A stretch of DNA of 64,000 bases from Moraxella oculi (GTDB taxonomy: Bacteria; Pseudomonadota; Gammaproteobacteria; Pseudomonadales; Moraxellaceae). Location: positions 1 to 64,000 of the forward strand of contig NZ_JAMBAQ010000011.1 in NCBI RefSeq assembly GCF_023336735.1. Direction: 5' to 3'. A program made the position numbers and the translations under genes. Shown in pieces: positions 51,054-61,478 of this stretch. How positions within the stretch are numbered: the first letter of the stretch is position 1; the number at the start of each line of letters is the position of its first letter. The notes beneath the pieces are model-generated. The model made no database searches and was not told where the DNA came from. It saw only the letters and a program-made list of their open reading frames with translations.

Positions 51054-51833
51054 CTAATGCTCGGCTCTGCGTGCATTTTTCTCATCAATGCCAGACAGTC
51101 CAAAGCGTCTGCTAAGCTCTTCTAAGACATCATCACTACAAAGTTCTAGGTGTGATAGTGCCACAAGGCTATGAAACCACACATCAGCGATTTCATAAAT
51201 GAAATCGGTCTTTTGTTTGCTGGTGTCTTTGCCAAGTTGACGGGTCAGTTGTAGCTCTTTGGCAGCGATGATGCTTTCGGTGGCTTCTTCACCAATTTTT
51301 TCTAGGATTTTATTCAGACCTTTGTGATGCAGACTTGCCACATATGAGCTGTCTTTGTCAGCAGTCTTGCGTGTCTCTAAAATCGCATCAAGCTTAGACA
51401 AAATTGATGTCGATACATTCTTTGGGTGAGCGTGGTTAGGTTTGTGATAAATTTCATCAGGATGTTTGATGACCTCTTCAACCGTCTCCCAAGTGAGATT
51501 TGTCATGTCAAGTTTTTGGTAAAAACAGCTTTTGCGTCCTGTATGACAAGCAATGCCACCAACTTGGGTGATGATGAGAGTTATGACATCAGCATCGCAA
51601 TCGGTGCGAATCTCATGAACGACTTGGGTGTGTCCGCTAGATTCGCCTTTATGCCATAGTTTGCCACGAGAACGACTAAAATACACACCCATTCCTGTTT
51701 TGATGGTCAGTTCCAGTGCTTCACGATTCTGCCATGCCATCATTAAAATCTGCCCTGTATCACGGTCTTGGGCGATGGTGGGAATCAGTCCATCTTCATT
51801 GAATTTTAGGGTGTCAAGGAATCTCATCGTCAT
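51054..51833 (-). CDS. hisIE: Bifunctional phosphoribosyl-AMP cyclohydrolase / phosphoribosyl-ATP pyrophosphatase
   Basis: 259 residues. The N-terminal HisI half has [36 protein letters not shown] and zinc/Mg residues in [11 protein letters not shown] and [10 protein letters not shown]. The C-terminal HisE half (about 140-259) has [20 protein letters not shown] and [16 protein letters not shown], the MazG-like E-x-x-E/E-x-x-D helices. It carries out steps 2 and 3 of histidine synthesis. Pseudomonas has separate hisI and hisE in the same position before tatABC; here they are fused. Confidence 0.93.
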   Translation of the reverse strand: MTMRFLDTLKFNEDGLIPTIAQDRDTGQILMMAWQNREALELTIKTGMGVYFSRSRGKLWHKGESSGHTQVVHEIRTDCDADVITLIITQVGGIACHTGRKSCFYQKLDMTNLTWETVEEVIKHPDEIYHKPNHAHPKNVSTSILSKLDAILETRKTADKDSSYVASLHHKGLNKILEKIGEEATESIIAAKELQLTRQLGKDTSKQKTDFIYEIADVWFHSLVALSHLELCSDDVLEELSRRFGLSGIDEKNARRAEH

Positions 51834-51915
51834 CTCCTGTTTCGTGTCATTGTATCATATTATCTTTATTTGCCAATAATCTTTTTTAAGCACTGGTTAC
51901 TTGATTTGGTAAACA

Positions 51916-53070
51916 TCATTGGTATTTGATACCGTGTTTTTTGGCGACAGACATGCAGTGTTGGTAACGCTTATTGACACGATTGGCAAACCAGCTGGTG
52001 TCATAGTCTTGGCTAAGTTTTGGTCCTGAAATGACGACTTGTGGCATGATGGCATAGCTGGGTTTTTTACCATATTTTTTCTCAAAAAGCTCGCTGATAA
52101 TGCGATAGGTTTGTGTGGTTTCAAATGATTTGAGCTTTTCTTTTTTTAGGTCTGATCGGATTTGTCGCTCGCTTAGGGGTGTTGATGTGGTACTAAGGAG
52201 CTGAATGATGGCATTTTCACTGAGGCTTTTTTTACTCATTGGGCTGCCATCGTGGTAAAGCAACAAGTCGCCATCAAGAGTAAGGCGTTCACCTGTCAAG
52301 GTAGAAACACGCTGTTGAAATGCAGCATTTCTGCTAGAATACATGCCAGAATTGTAATCGGCAAATCGATACAAAGGTTTGTCGTAATCCGCCTGATACT
52401 TCATCAGTCGATGAATGCCATAATACAGTCCGCCATATTGACTGTAAAGATCATTGCGTAAATCACGGTCGTTCATGTTGCTACGACGATGAGCACGGGC
52501 ATAGTCAATATGCACTTGCATTGAGCCTAGCGTAGTAACTGGATTGATGCGTTCGTCAATGCCTGCACCTGTCAGCTTAGTCATTTGTGCTAAGCCTGCG
52601 ACTTTATAGCTGCTGGCAAAATAGTCAAAAATCTCTCGATACAATTCATCAAGCTGACGCTCGGTCTTGACTTTTTTTATCTGTTCGATGAAGCTGTTTT
52701 CTTTGGTGGGTTTAACTTCTAACATGTTTCGAAAAGCTTTTGCCAATATTTTGCCAAATTTTCTTTCTAACTGTTCATCAATCGCTTTTAAAGATGCCTT
52801 GCCCAAATTGACCACAGCAGGATCGGCATGAAAGTTTGATTCTTGATCAATGACGGCAATGGTGGTACAGATGTTTTGGGTGGTTTTTGGAATGTTTAAG
52901 TCGTCAAAGACTTGGGCAATGTCAGATGCCCACGACTCTTTGTTATTGACATGAACAGGTATTAGCTTGGTAATGTGCTGATTTGTTAATGACTTAGCCT
53001 GCTTGTCATCTGCAGTACCGCATGCAACAAGCAGGGCAGTCAAGACAATCAAAACGGTGAATTTTAGCAT
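51916..53070 (-). CDS. DUF1615 lipoprotein
   Basis: 384 residues. A lipoprotein signal with lipobox LLVAC (Cys17). The mature part has ICTTIAVIDQESNFHADPAV (a Glu in a lysozyme-like E-S-N/x-F context), VAGLAQMTKLTGAGIDERIN, TLGSMQVHIDYARAH and FADYNSGMYSSRNAAFQQRV, which I recall as DUF1615 features. The pattern of an early Glu, then TLGSMQV and YNSG, resembles transglycosylase folds, so peptidoglycan binding or cleavage is a reasonable inference. Located in the outer or inner membrane facing the periplasm. Confidence 0.8.
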   Translation of the reverse strand: MLKFTVLIVLTALLVACGTADDKQAKSLTNQHITKLIPVHVNNKESWASDIAQVFDDLNIPKTTQNICTTIAVIDQESNFHADPAVVNLGKASLKAIDEQLERKFGKILAKAFRNMLEVKPTKENSFIEQIKKVKTERQLDELYREIFDYFASSYKVAGLAQMTKLTGAGIDERINPVTTLGSMQVHIDYARAHRRSNMNDRDLRNDLYSQYGGLYYGIHRLMKYQADYDKPLYRFADYNSGMYSSRNAAFQQRVSTLTGERLTLDGDLLLYHDGSPMSKKSLSENAIIQLLSTTSTPLSERQIRSDLKKEKLKSFETTQTYRIISELFEKKYGKKPSYAIMPQVVISGPKLSQDYDTSWFANRVNKRYQHCMSVAKKHGIKYQ

Positions 53071-53092
53071 GGCGAACTTGTGCGGTAATGGA

Positions 53093-54037
53093 TTATTGGC
53101 GAGTGGATAGACGCATCAAACCTTCTTGTTGCGTGGTGGCAACAAGCTTGCCATCTTGCCAAAACTGCCCATGATTCAAGCCTTTAGCATGACTTGTCGT
53201 ATCGCTCCACATGTCATAAAGTAGCCATTGACTGATGTCAAATGGGCGGTGAAAGTGCATTGAGTGGTCAATGCTGGCAACTTGAAGACCTTGGCTAAGA
53301 TAACTAAGTCCATGACTCATCAGTCCTGTACCCACCAAATAAAAATCAGAAGAAAAGGCGAGTAATGCTTGGTGAATCGCTATTGGTTGGTCGCCAATTG
53401 CCTCAATGCGTAGCCAGTTGGCTTGGCGTGGTAGGGCTGGCTCTGGGTCGATGGGATCTTTTGGGTCAATCGGTTTGATTTCAACATGGCGTTGCCGCAT
53501 GAATCTGGCTTGTAGTGATTTTGGTATCTTTGTTATTTGATGAGATTTTAATTCTTGTTCGTTGGGCAGAATGTCTGGTGCTGGGTAGGTGGGCATGGTT
53601 TTTTGATGATCAAGACCACCTTCCATTGGTGAAAAAGACGCAATCATTGAGAAAATGACCTGCTGAGCTGATTGGTTAGCTTGATCTGGCACATATTGTA
53701 TCGCAGTCACCTCTCTGGCAGACAGACTGCGACCATCACGCAGTCGGCGTACTTGATAATGCACAGGGTAGCGAATATCGCCACCACGTAAAAAATAGCC
53801 GTGCAGAGAATGACAGGGTTTGTCTTGGTCTAGGGTCAATGCACCCGCCATCAGTGCTTGTGCCAGCACTTGTCCGCCAAAAATACGAGGTCCGACATAG
53901 TCAAAGCTTGGGCCACAAAAGACATCAGGAGCGGTCTGTTCTAAGGTGAGCGTGTATAATAAATCAGCGGCTAGGTCTTTTGGGTTGTTACTTTTGGCAA
54001 AAATATGAGTCATGATAACTGGCTGGTAATTGAACAT
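53093..54037 (-). CDS. tesB: Acyl-CoA thioesterase II (TesB family)
   Basis: About 314 residues; the start is uncertain (54037 chosen; 54052 or 54016 possible). Double hotdog: FDYVGPRIFGGQVLAQALMA, HSLHGYFLRGGDIRYPVHYQ and RLRDGRSLSAREV in the first half; IDHSMHFHRPFDISQWLLYD with SHAKGLNHGQFWQDGKLVAT (catalytic Asp/Thr/Gln set) in the second. An odd Pro/Asp-rich linker (KPIDPKDPIDPEPALPRQAN) lies in the middle. It hydrolyses medium and long acyl-CoA. Confidence 0.92.
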   Translation of the reverse strand: MFNYQPVIMTHIFAKSNNPKDLAADLLYTLTLEQTAPDVFCGPSFDYVGPRIFGGQVLAQALMAGALTLDQDKPCHSLHGYFLRGGDIRYPVHYQVRRLRDGRSLSAREVTAIQYVPDQANQSAQQVIFSMIASFSPMEGGLDHQKTMPTYPAPDILPNEQELKSHQITKIPKSLQARFMRQRHVEIKPIDPKDPIDPEPALPRQANWLRIEAIGDQPIAIHQALLAFSSDFYLVGTGLMSHGLSYLSQGLQVASIDHSMHFHRPFDISQWLLYDMWSDTTSHAKGLNHGQFWQDGKLVATTQQEGLMRLSTRQ

Positions 54038-54244
54038 GACATTATTATCCAATCGGATTTTTGGATTGTCAATATGATAAGATGAATGGCTGTGTCATTA
54101 AGACAACCTAATCATGTTGCGACATAAACAATGATGATGTCATGATAACAATACATAAATCAAGCAAATGCGTCTTTTTTATGGCTAAAATATAAAAAGA
54201 TGATAAAATAAAATGAATCAATTTGGACTACCCTTCAGCGTGCC

Positions 54245-56863
54245 ATGTTAAAAATTCCTACTTCAAAATTAGCCAGCTTATTCAGACTGGATAAACAACA
54301 TAATCGTTCAAACACACCACTTTCAAACAAAGATGCACAGTTGGCGACAGTCGATGGGGCAGATGTTCGTCGAATGACAGAGCCGAATGTTTATCGCCGT
54401 CTTTCTGCCAAGGGTTTGTCGCTTGCGGTTAAGCCAACCATCATCGGTGATGCACCCATGATCGGTAACAGCCACCCAACTTTCTATGTGATTCGTGATT
54501 ATTCGCGCTCTAACAGCTTGTTGGTGGGTATGATGACAGAAGAGCTGGGCCTACCTTCAGCTTTGGCAAAAATTGATGAGCATGGACTTGATGAGTCCTC
54601 GGCGATGGTGTTTTTAAATGGGCGTAATACAGAGCGTGAGTTGAGTGTTTCGCCTCGCTTAGAACGCTTGGTTCAGGCATGTCTGAATGATCCTAGCATT
54701 GATGTCAATCTAATCCCTGTAACGGTGCTTTGGGGGCGTGCTCCTGATAAAGAAGAATCCATGTTTCGACTGCTGATGGCAGATGAATGGCGTTCGCCAA
54801 GCATTCCTAAGCAGCTATTTAATATTGGTGTGATGGGCAGGGATACTTTCTTAAGATTTTCTGAGGTGGAATCGTTACAGGTGCTCATCAAGGAGGCGCG
54901 ATTGGGCGTGGGGGAAAATCTGTCGCACACCATTCATTTGCGTTTAAAAGGCTTTTTGGATAAGCAGCGTACAAGCATTGTCGGCCCTGATTTGTCGGAC
55001 AGACGCAATGAAGCAGGCAAAATCTTATCCTCCCCTGTGGTCATGGCAGCCATTGAAAAGCAATCTCAAGAGTCAGGAAAGTCCATCGCCGCCGTCAAAA
55101 AGGAAGCGGCAAGCTATGTGGGTGAGATTGTCAGCGATTATTCTCATTCGGTGCTAAGATTTTTTGATCATTTTTTGACTTGGTTGTGGACGCGTTTGTA
55201 TGACGGCGTTGAGGTACATGACTTTGAACAGGTGTGCAAACTTGCGCCTGATCATCAGATTGTCTATGTGCCATGCCATCGTAGCCACATGGACTATCTG
55301 CTATTGTCTTATGTCATCTATAAGCGTGGTTTACGCATTCCGCACATCGCAGCAGGCGATAATCTTAACATTCCTGTGTTGGGTGAATTACTAAGAAATG
55401 GCGGTGCGTTTTTCATGCGTCGCAGTTTTAAAGGCAATGCACTGTATGCCACGGTATTTAAAGAATATGTACACAACTTAATGCAAAGAGCTGCTCCGAT
55501 CGAATATTTCATCGAGGGGGGTCGCTCTCGTTCAGGTCGCCTGTTGCCGCCTAAGCTGGGAATGCTGGCAATGACGGTTAATAGCCATCTGCGTGAGCCT
55601 GCCAAGCCCGTTGTTTTCATTCCTACTTATATCAGTTATGAACGCATCATGGAGGGGGCGACCTATGTGGGTGAGCTTAAAGGCAAGCCTAAAGAATCAG
55701 AGAATTGGCTTGGCATCTTAAAAACCGCGCGTAAAATTGAGCGAGTGTTTGGTACGGTGCATTTGTCATTTGGCGAACCACTATATCTTAGTGATTTCAT
55801 GGAAAAGTTTTCTGTGAAGCCCAAAGATGATGGCATTACCAACACCAGCAACATACATGCCATGGTACAAAATTTAGGCATCAAAGTACTACAAAACATC
55901 AATAAAGCTGCCATTGTCAACCCCATATCGCTCTTGGCATTGGTTTTATTATCCACTCCAAAAGCTGCTCTTGATGAGACTCAATGTCTAGAGCAGATTG
56001 CTTTATACCAGCGTATCGCAAAAGCTTTGCCTGATGAAACGCACATTACCAACCTAACTCCTAAGGAAATTTTGGCTTATGGCGAGCGACTAAAACTCAT
56101 CGGGCGTACCCCTCATGTGTTGGGGGATATGATTCGTGTGGCTGACAAGCAGGCACCGATGCTAAGTTATTTTAAAAATAACATTTTGCATGTTTTTATC
56201 ATGGTAAGTTTTTTGGCATCATTAGTGCAGCGTAATGGTCGCATCAATCGCGCTACTCTTGATGCCATCACGACGCTCATGTATCCATTTTTGCAAGCCG
56301 AACTTTTTTTAAGCACCGCCCTTAGAAATGTTGATAAGCTTACCGATAAGATACTTGGCATACTCATTGATGAGGGTGTCATCGTGGATTTGGGTGATGG
56401 TGTGCTGGGAACGCCTGAGATGAATTCAAGCAGTTATCAGCAGCTCATCGTCTTAGCAAGTGCCGCCCAGCAGAGTCTTGAACGCTATTTTATGGCTCTT
56501 GCCTTATTGTCTGAGCAGGGCAGTCATCGCTTGACTGCTGAGCAGGTGGTCAATCTTTGCCATGCTTTGGGTCAGCGAATCTCTGTGTTATACGCTGATG
56601 ATTTGCCAGACATGTTTGATAAGGCGTTGTTCACAAGCTTTATTGACACCTTAAAACGCTTAAACTATGTGCAGGCAGATGCCCACAGCGGTGTGCTGAT
56701 GTTTGATGAGCGGATTGATAATATCGCACAAAATGCCAAATTTGTACTCACTCCTGACATGATGCAGCTTTTGCGTCATGTAGCAAGCTTAGATGATGGC
56801 GAGATTGAGACCACCATTAAAGAGATGAGCACCAAGCGTAAATTTGGCAAATCAAAAAGATGA
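54245..56863 (+). CDS. plsB: Glycerol-3-phosphate 1-O-acyltransferase PlsB
   Basis: 872 residues, slightly longer than E. coli (about 807). Acyltransferase motifs: VPCHRSHMDYLLLSY near 343 (HxxxxD), GAFFMRRSFKGNALY near 388, FIEGGRSRSGRLLPPKLGML near 420 and VVFIPTYISYERIMEG. The N-terminal region (SFYVIRDYSRSN-like: FYVIRDYSRSNSLLVGMM) is typical. It makes lysophosphatidic acid at the inner membrane, the first phospholipid step. The start lacks a strong ribosome site. It converges with the EEP-family gene. Confidence 0.95.
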   Translation: MLKIPTSKLASLFRLDKQHNRSNTPLSNKDAQLATVDGADVRRMTEPNVYRRLSAKGLSLAVKPTIIGDAPMIGNSHPTFYVIRDYSRSNSLLVGMMTEELGLPSALAKIDEHGLDESSAMVFLNGRNTERELSVSPRLERLVQACLNDPSIDVNLIPVTVLWGRAPDKEESMFRLLMADEWRSPSIPKQLFNIGVMGRDTFLRFSEVESLQVLIKEARLGVGENLSHTIHLRLKGFLDKQRTSIVGPDLSDRRNEAGKILSSPVVMAAIEKQSQESGKSIAAVKKEAASYVGEIVSDYSHSVLRFFDHFLTWLWTRLYDGVEVHDFEQVCKLAPDHQIVYVPCHRSHMDYLLLSYVIYKRGLRIPHIAAGDNLNIPVLGELLRNGGAFFMRRSFKGNALYATVFKEYVHNLMQRAAPIEYFIEGGRSRSGRLLPPKLGMLAMTVNSHLREPAKPVVFIPTYISYERIMEGATYVGELKGKPKESENWLGILKTARKIERVFGTVHLSFGEPLYLSDFMEKFSVKPKDDGITNTSNIHAMVQNLGIKVLQNINKAAIVNPISLLALVLLSTPKAALDETQCLEQIALYQRIAKALPDETHITNLTPKEILAYGERLKLIGRTPHVLGDMIRVADKQAPMLSYFKNNILHVFIMVSFLASLVQRNGRINRATLDAITTLMYPFLQAELFLSTALRNVDKLTDKILGILIDEGVIVDLGDGVLGTPEMNSSSYQQLIVLASAAQQSLERYFMALALLSEQGSHRLTAEQVVNLCHALGQRISVLYADDLPDMFDKALFTSFIDTLKRLNYVQADAHSGVLMFDERIDNIAQNAKFVLTPDMMQLLRHVASLDDGEIETTIKEMSTKRKFGKSKR

Positions 56864-56912
56864 TGACCGTTGCCACATTTGTGATGGCAAACAAGCAATG
56901 ACCAAAGCTGTA

Positions 56913-57656
56913 TCATAGTCCCACCACCGCACTGATTGGAAGGTGGTCGGACAGGGTTGACCACGGAGTGCCAGTATGAACAATCGCTTGGTGTATCTTT
57001 AAATTTCTGACATAAATCCGGTCAAGGCTAAGTATGGGTAGTTTGGCAGGATAGGTGGCAGGATGAACGCCATGTATGTGATGAAAAGCTTCAATCATGC
57101 CAAGTGATTGTAAGATTTTGGCAGATTTTTTCGACCAGTCGTTAAAGTCTCCTGCCAGTATGAGTGGTGCTTCTTTATCAATCGTACCATCAACATAGTC
57201 AATGATGGCCTGATATTGTTTCAAACGATCTGTATGCAACAGATTGAGATGTGCACACAGCACCACCACCGCACACCCCCAGCCGTCAGGCATGATTTCA
57301 CAGTGCAAAACCCCTCGCTGCTCTAAACGACTGACCGTGATATTGACATTATGCTTTGGGTCAAGTGGGTGGCGAGACAGTACGGCGTTGCCATGATGTC
57401 CGTGTTCATATTCAGCATTTTTACCATAAGTGTCGGCACATGCCAAATATTCGCCAAACCATTCATGTTGTGATTGTTTGGGATACTCATTAAAGGCAAT
57501 TGCTTGTTTTAGATTTTTTCCCTGTACCTCTTGGAGGCATAAGACATCAGAATTGACGGTTCTTAGGGCGTTTGCCATGCCAGTTAATTTGACTTCACGG
57601 TTTAGTGGCGACATGCCCTTATGAATGTTATAGCTGGTGATGGTGATGGGATTCAT
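56913..57656 (-). CDS. Endonuclease/exonuclease/phosphatase (EEP) family protein
   Basis: 247 residues. The DNase-I-like fold is marked by ITSYNIHKGMSPLN (Asn), DVLCLQEVQGKN (catalytic Glu), LILAGDFNDWSKK (Asp/Asn) and STLSDHLPISAVV (His). HHGNAVLSRHPL also fits. The nearest style is the YbhP-like group of unknown substrate (DNA, RNA or inositol phosphates). No signal peptide is seen. It stands alone, ending 50 bases from plsB. Confidence 0.85.
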   Translation of the reverse strand: MNPITITSYNIHKGMSPLNREVKLTGMANALRTVNSDVLCLQEVQGKNLKQAIAFNEYPKQSQHEWFGEYLACADTYGKNAEYEHGHHGNAVLSRHPLDPKHNVNITVSRLEQRGVLHCEIMPDGWGCAVVVLCAHLNLLHTDRLKQYQAIIDYVDGTIDKEAPLILAGDFNDWSKKSAKILQSLGMIEAFHHIHGVHPATYPAKLPILSLDRIYVRNLKIHQAIVHTGTPWSTLSDHLPISAVVGL

Positions 57657-57774
57657 GGGTCTTTGAGATTGTTAAAAAGCTAAAAATGGCATTGTAGCAT
57701 GGAATTATTATTTGTTAGGGTAAAAATCACACTTGTTCATTGCAAAATCCTTGACCCGCCCTTATAATTTTTTT

Positions 57775-58425
57775 GGGACTGTAATAGATTAGCATCTACG
57801 CCATGCTACAAGCATGAAGATAACTCATTGTAAATTAGGTAAAAAGTTCAAATAAAACTGCTTGAATTTTTTGTAGCACAAGTTACTGCCAGAGCAGCAA
57901 GTGATTTGCTTGGCATTTAAGCACACTTCAGCAGCTTTATTTTACCGCAAAATCAGACTTGTGATAGAATATAATCTCAACCTTGAAGCCCATACTTTGT
58001 TTGATGGTGGAGTGGAGCTTGATGAAAGCTACTTCGGTGGCATTCGCAAAGGTAAGCGAGGTTGTGGGCTTACGGCAAAACAGCTGTGTTTGGTCTTTTG
58101 AAGCGTCATGGCAGGGTGTATACTGTTGTTGTAACAGATACCAAGCAAAGCACCTTAATGCCTATCATCTCAAGCAAAATCAAGCCAGATGGCATCGTTT
58201 ACACAGATGGTTACATTTGTCAAAGACCAAAGCCACATTAAAGGCATTGAAACCTTCTGGCTGCAAGCTAAACGAATACTTAGAAAATACAATGACACCC
58301 CCAAGAAAAACTTCCATCTTTTTATCAAAGAATGTGAGTTTAGATTTAACTACAGCACACCATCTAATCAGCTTAAGATATTGAGAGAATGGTGTGGGAT
58401 TTAGGGCTTGTCTGCTACAATCCCC
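57775..58425 (+). mobile_element. Decayed IS1016-like element (IS1595 family)
   Basis: About 651 bp bounded by imperfect inverted ends: left GGGACTGTAATAGATTAGCA, right (complement) GGGGATTGTAGCAGACAAGC, about 15 of 20 positions matching with one gap. Inside lies the broken transposase. The flanks are AT-rich on both sides (ATAATTTTTTTT and TTAATTTTTG), consistent with an AT-rich 8-bp target, though an exact duplication is not demonstrable. The right end is 47 bases before the prlC start. Confidence 0.7.
57814..58404 (+). pseudogene. IS1016-type transposase, inactive
   Basis: ATG 57814 begins MKITHCKLGKKFK and then meets a stop; the following pieces occur in different frames: LLEFFVAQVTARAASDLLG, SAALFYRKIRLVIEYNLNLE, GGVELDESYFGGIRKGKRG (with the DES of the DDE-type site), KTAVFGLLKRHGRVYTVVV, KIKPDGIVYTDG, and finally GIETFWLQAKRILRKYN to FRFNYSTPSNQLKILREWCG. 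At least three frameshifts or stops and a deletion of roughly 25 codons after YTDG are visible by comparison with the intact family as I remember it. It cannot make a full transposase. Confidence 0.8.
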
Positions 58426-58472
58426 TTAATTTTTGTAAAAGATTTGATTATTTCAACATACAGGATGGCTTC

Positions 58473-60572
58473 ATGAGTATTGATTTTCACAGCCCAGATT
58501 TTGATGAACGCTTGCGTTTGGTGGACTTTTATCAAGCCACGCCAGCGACACTCACCCAAAAAACACAGGCAGCACTGGATGCGGCACATGCTTTTTTAGA
58601 TGAGATTGAAAGCGGTACAATGACTGATGATGCGATGAGCATCATTGATGAATTCGATCAATTAAATCATGCCATTCATCGTCCTTTTGGGGTATTGTCG
58701 CACCTAAATAGCGTGATGAATAATGACGAAGTTCGCCATGCTTACCATGACGCTTTGCCAAAACTTACCGAATTTGGCGTGCGTGTCGGTCAATCAAAAG
58801 CACTGTACGAATTGTATCAAACACTCAAAGACCAACTGTCAGATGATGCAGATATTGCACGCACTCGCTCAGTGCAGCTTGCTTTGCAAGGGTTTGAGTT
58901 GTCAGGAGTCGGACTGTCTGACGATCAAAAAAAAGCATTCGCTAAAATTCAAAGTGAACTTTCTGTTTTATCTGCCCAATTTTCAGACAATGTGCTTGAC
59001 GCTACCAATGCTTTTGCCTTGCCACTGACCGCTGATCAATTAGATGGCATCACACCCAATGGGTTGGCACTATTAAAGACAGCAGGCGATACTCATAAAG
59101 CCAAAAATCCTCATGCCAAGTTGCCCACCGATTATGTGGCTACCTTGGACATTCCCATGTATTTGGCAGTCATGCAGTACGCGACTGATCGTGATTTGCG
59201 TGAGACACTATACCATGCTTATGGCACTCGTGCATCTGAACAGGCGACAGTCATGGATAACAAAGAAGGGCAGCCAAACACATTCGATAACAGCGATATC
59301 ATGGCTCGCATCTTAAAATTACGCACGGATCAAGCAAGACTGTTAGGTTTTGACGATTATACTCAAGTATCATTGGCGACTAAGATGGCAAATGACCATC
59401 AAGAGATTGAAAGGTTTTTATTAAGTCTTGCTGATAAGGCTCGCCCATTTGCCATTCAAGATTTGACCGAACTACAAGCATTTGCCAAAACTTTGGGCGT
59501 TGATGACATGAAGCCGTGGGACATACCATTTTTTAGTGAAAAGCTACAAAATGAAAAGTATGCCCTAGACAATGAGGCGATTCGACCCTATTTTCCAGCC
59601 CCTGTGGTGTTAAAAGGGTTGTTTGAGATCATCAACACGCTCTTTGGCGTATGGTTCATTGCCAAGAATGCGCCGGTTTGGCACAAAGACATACAGTTTT
59701 ATGAAGTGCATGGTAAAGATGGCTTAATTGGTGGTGTGTATATTGATTTGTATGCCCGTTCGGGTAAGTCTGGCGGTGCTTGGTTGTCAGATTTTCAAAG
59801 TAGGCACATCAGTTTGAATGGACAGGAGACTTTACCAGTATGTTTTGTTGTTGGTAATTTTTCGCCTGCAACCGACAATCAGCCAAGTCTACTGACTCAC
59901 GATGAAGTTTTAACTTTGTTTCATGAGTTTGGTCATGCACTGCATCACTTACTGACCAAAGTAAACATTGCTGATGTTTCTGGCATTAATGGTGTAGAGT
60001 GGGATGCTGTGGAGTTGCCCAGCCAGTTTATGGAAAATTTTGCTTGGGATAAGGCAGGTATTGCCAAAATCAGCAGTCATGTTGAAACAGGTGAGCCATT
60101 ACCTGACGATAAGCTAAATGCGATGCTAAGAGCCAAAAACTTCCAATCAGGAATGCAAAACTTACGCCAAATTGAGTTTAGTCTGTTTGATTTGCGTATT
60201 CATGCAGGTAATTTAGAAAGCCACGAACAGATTTTGGACATGCAAAATCAAGTTCGTCGTGAGGTGGCGGTCATCATGCCTCCTGAAAATAACCGTTTTG
60301 CCAACAGTTTTTCGCACATTTTTGCAGGAGGCTATGCGTCTGGTTATTATTCTTATAAATGGGCGGAACTTTTATCGGCAGACGCATTTGGTGTGTTTGA
60401 AGACAATGCGGGTGAAAAGGGGGTGTTTGACCCTGTCATTGGTCAGGCGTTTTATGACAATATCTTAGCAATGGGTGGCTCTAAACCTGCCAAAGAGAAT
60501 TTCATCGCTTTTGCAGGGCGTGAAGCGAGAATTGACGCACTGTTACGCCATAGTGGTTTTGGGGAAGATTGA
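58473..60572 (+). CDS. prlC: Oligopeptidase A (M3 family metallopeptidase)
   Basis: 699 residues from ATG 58473; the longer open frame to the left runs into the IS element. The zinc site is LFHEFGHALHHLLT near residue 483 (HExxH) with the downstream Glu in EWDAVELPSQFMEN. GGVYIDLYARSGKSGGAWLS and FANSFSHIFAGGYASGYYSY are M3 hallmarks. It degrades signal peptides and short peptides in the cytoplasm. yheV starts within its stop (TGATG). The IS relic just upstream may have altered its promoter. Confidence 0.95.
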   Translation: MSIDFHSPDFDERLRLVDFYQATPATLTQKTQAALDAAHAFLDEIESGTMTDDAMSIIDEFDQLNHAIHRPFGVLSHLNSVMNNDEVRHAYHDALPKLTEFGVRVGQSKALYELYQTLKDQLSDDADIARTRSVQLALQGFELSGVGLSDDQKKAFAKIQSELSVLSAQFSDNVLDATNAFALPLTADQLDGITPNGLALLKTAGDTHKAKNPHAKLPTDYVATLDIPMYLAVMQYATDRDLRETLYHAYGTRASEQATVMDNKEGQPNTFDNSDIMARILKLRTDQARLLGFDDYTQVSLATKMANDHQEIERFLLSLADKARPFAIQDLTELQAFAKTLGVDDMKPWDIPFFSEKLQNEKYALDNEAIRPYFPAPVVLKGLFEIINTLFGVWFIAKNAPVWHKDIQFYEVHGKDGLIGGVYIDLYARSGKSGGAWLSDFQSRHISLNGQETLPVCFVVGNFSPATDNQPSLLTHDEVLTLFHEFGHALHHLLTKVNIADVSGINGVEWDAVELPSQFMENFAWDKAGIAKISSHVETGEPLPDDKLNAMLRAKNFQSGMQNLRQIEFSLFDLRIHAGNLESHEQILDMQNQVRREVAVIMPPENNRFANSFSHIFAGGYASGYYSYKWAELLSADAFGVFEDNAGEKGVFDPVIGQAFYDNILAMGGSKPAKENFIAFAGREARIDALLRHSGFGED

Positions 60573-60808
60573 TGCGTTATCAATCCAGTCGCCCAAAACG
60601 CCAATTTTTAGCAGGAGTTGCCTGCCCAAAGTGTCGCACGAGGGATGTGGTGGTACAAATTCAGGTGTTTGAGCCAGTTTTTGATGAATGGATTGAATGC
60701 ACCATCTGCAACCATAGCGAACACCGTCCTACTATGAATGAGGCTGCCACCATGCGTCAAGAAGATGGTTACGGCACAGACAGCGTGGGCGTGGTCAAAT
60801 TTAAATAA
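60572..60808 (+). CDS. yheV: YheV-family putative zinc-ribbon protein
   Basis: 78 residues from ATG 60572, overlapping the prlC stop by one base. [20 protein letters not shown] with CxxC at 18/21 and [14 protein letters not shown] with CxxC at 43/46 form a zinc ribbon; the tail DSVGVVKFK is typical. The family is uncharacterised (DUF2387). Translational coupling to prlC suggests a linked function; in E. coli it is found elsewhere. Confidence 0.85.
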   Translation: MRYQSSRPKRQFLAGVACPKCRTRDVVVQIQVFEPVFDEWIECTICNHSEHRPTMNEAATMRQEDGYGTDSVGVVKFK

Positions 60809-60845
60809 CCCAAAAATCACACATCATTTAGCAAGGTGTTTTTTC

Positions 60846-61478
60846 ATGAATCTACACGACATTCGAGAAGATTATAGCAGGCAAGAGCTGTCAAAATCAC
60901 ATTGCCATGCCAACCCCATTGAGCAATTCAAACTTTGGCTGAATGAAGCGATGAGTGCCAAAGTTAATGAACCTACTGCCATGAATATCGCCACCGTCGA
61001 CGATGATGGCAGACCCAGCAGTCGCATGGTGTTATTAAAAGAAGTTAATGATGATGGCTTTGTGTTTTTTAGTAATTATGACAGCAGAAAAGGCAGGGCA
61101 TTGGCAAGCAATCCCTACATCAGCATGACTTTTTTTTGGGCAGAGCTGGAACGCCAAGTACGCGTTGAGGGCGTGGTAGAAAAGTTGGGCAATGCCGCAT
61201 CGGACGAATATTTTGCCAGTCGCCCTTACGCCAGTCGCATTGGTGCATGGGCGAGCGAACAAAGTCAAGTCATCAGTGACAAATCCGTCATTGTCAAGCG
61301 TGCCGCTCTGTTTGGTGTTAAGCATCCAATCACTGTACCACGCCCACCGCACTGGGGTGGTTATTTGGTTAAAGCAGACAGGGTGGAGTTTTGGCAAGGT
61401 CGTCCTTCGCGTCTGCATGATCGCATTCGTTATGAATTAAATGACCAAGAGTGGATCAAAGAGCGTCTGGCCCCATAA
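60846..61478 (+). CDS. pdxH: Pyridoxine/pyridoxamine 5'-phosphate oxidase
   Basis: 210 residues from ATG 60846; upstream in-frame sequence belongs to yheV's shadow. [43 protein letters not shown] (FMN site), [18 protein letters not shown] and [14 protein letters not shown] plus [13 protein letters not shown] are the family signature set. It makes pyridoxal phosphate with FMN and O2 in the cytoplasm, the cofactor used by CysK among others. 37 bases after yheV. Confidence 0.96.
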   Translation: MNLHDIREDYSRQELSKSHCHANPIEQFKLWLNEAMSAKVNEPTAMNIATVDDDGRPSSRMVLLKEVNDDGFVFFSNYDSRKGRALASNPYISMTFFWAELERQVRVEGVVEKLGNAASDEYFASRPYASRIGAWASEQSQVISDKSVIVKRAALFGVKHPITVPRPPHWGGYLVKADRVEFWQGRPSRLHDRIRYELNDQEWIKERLAP

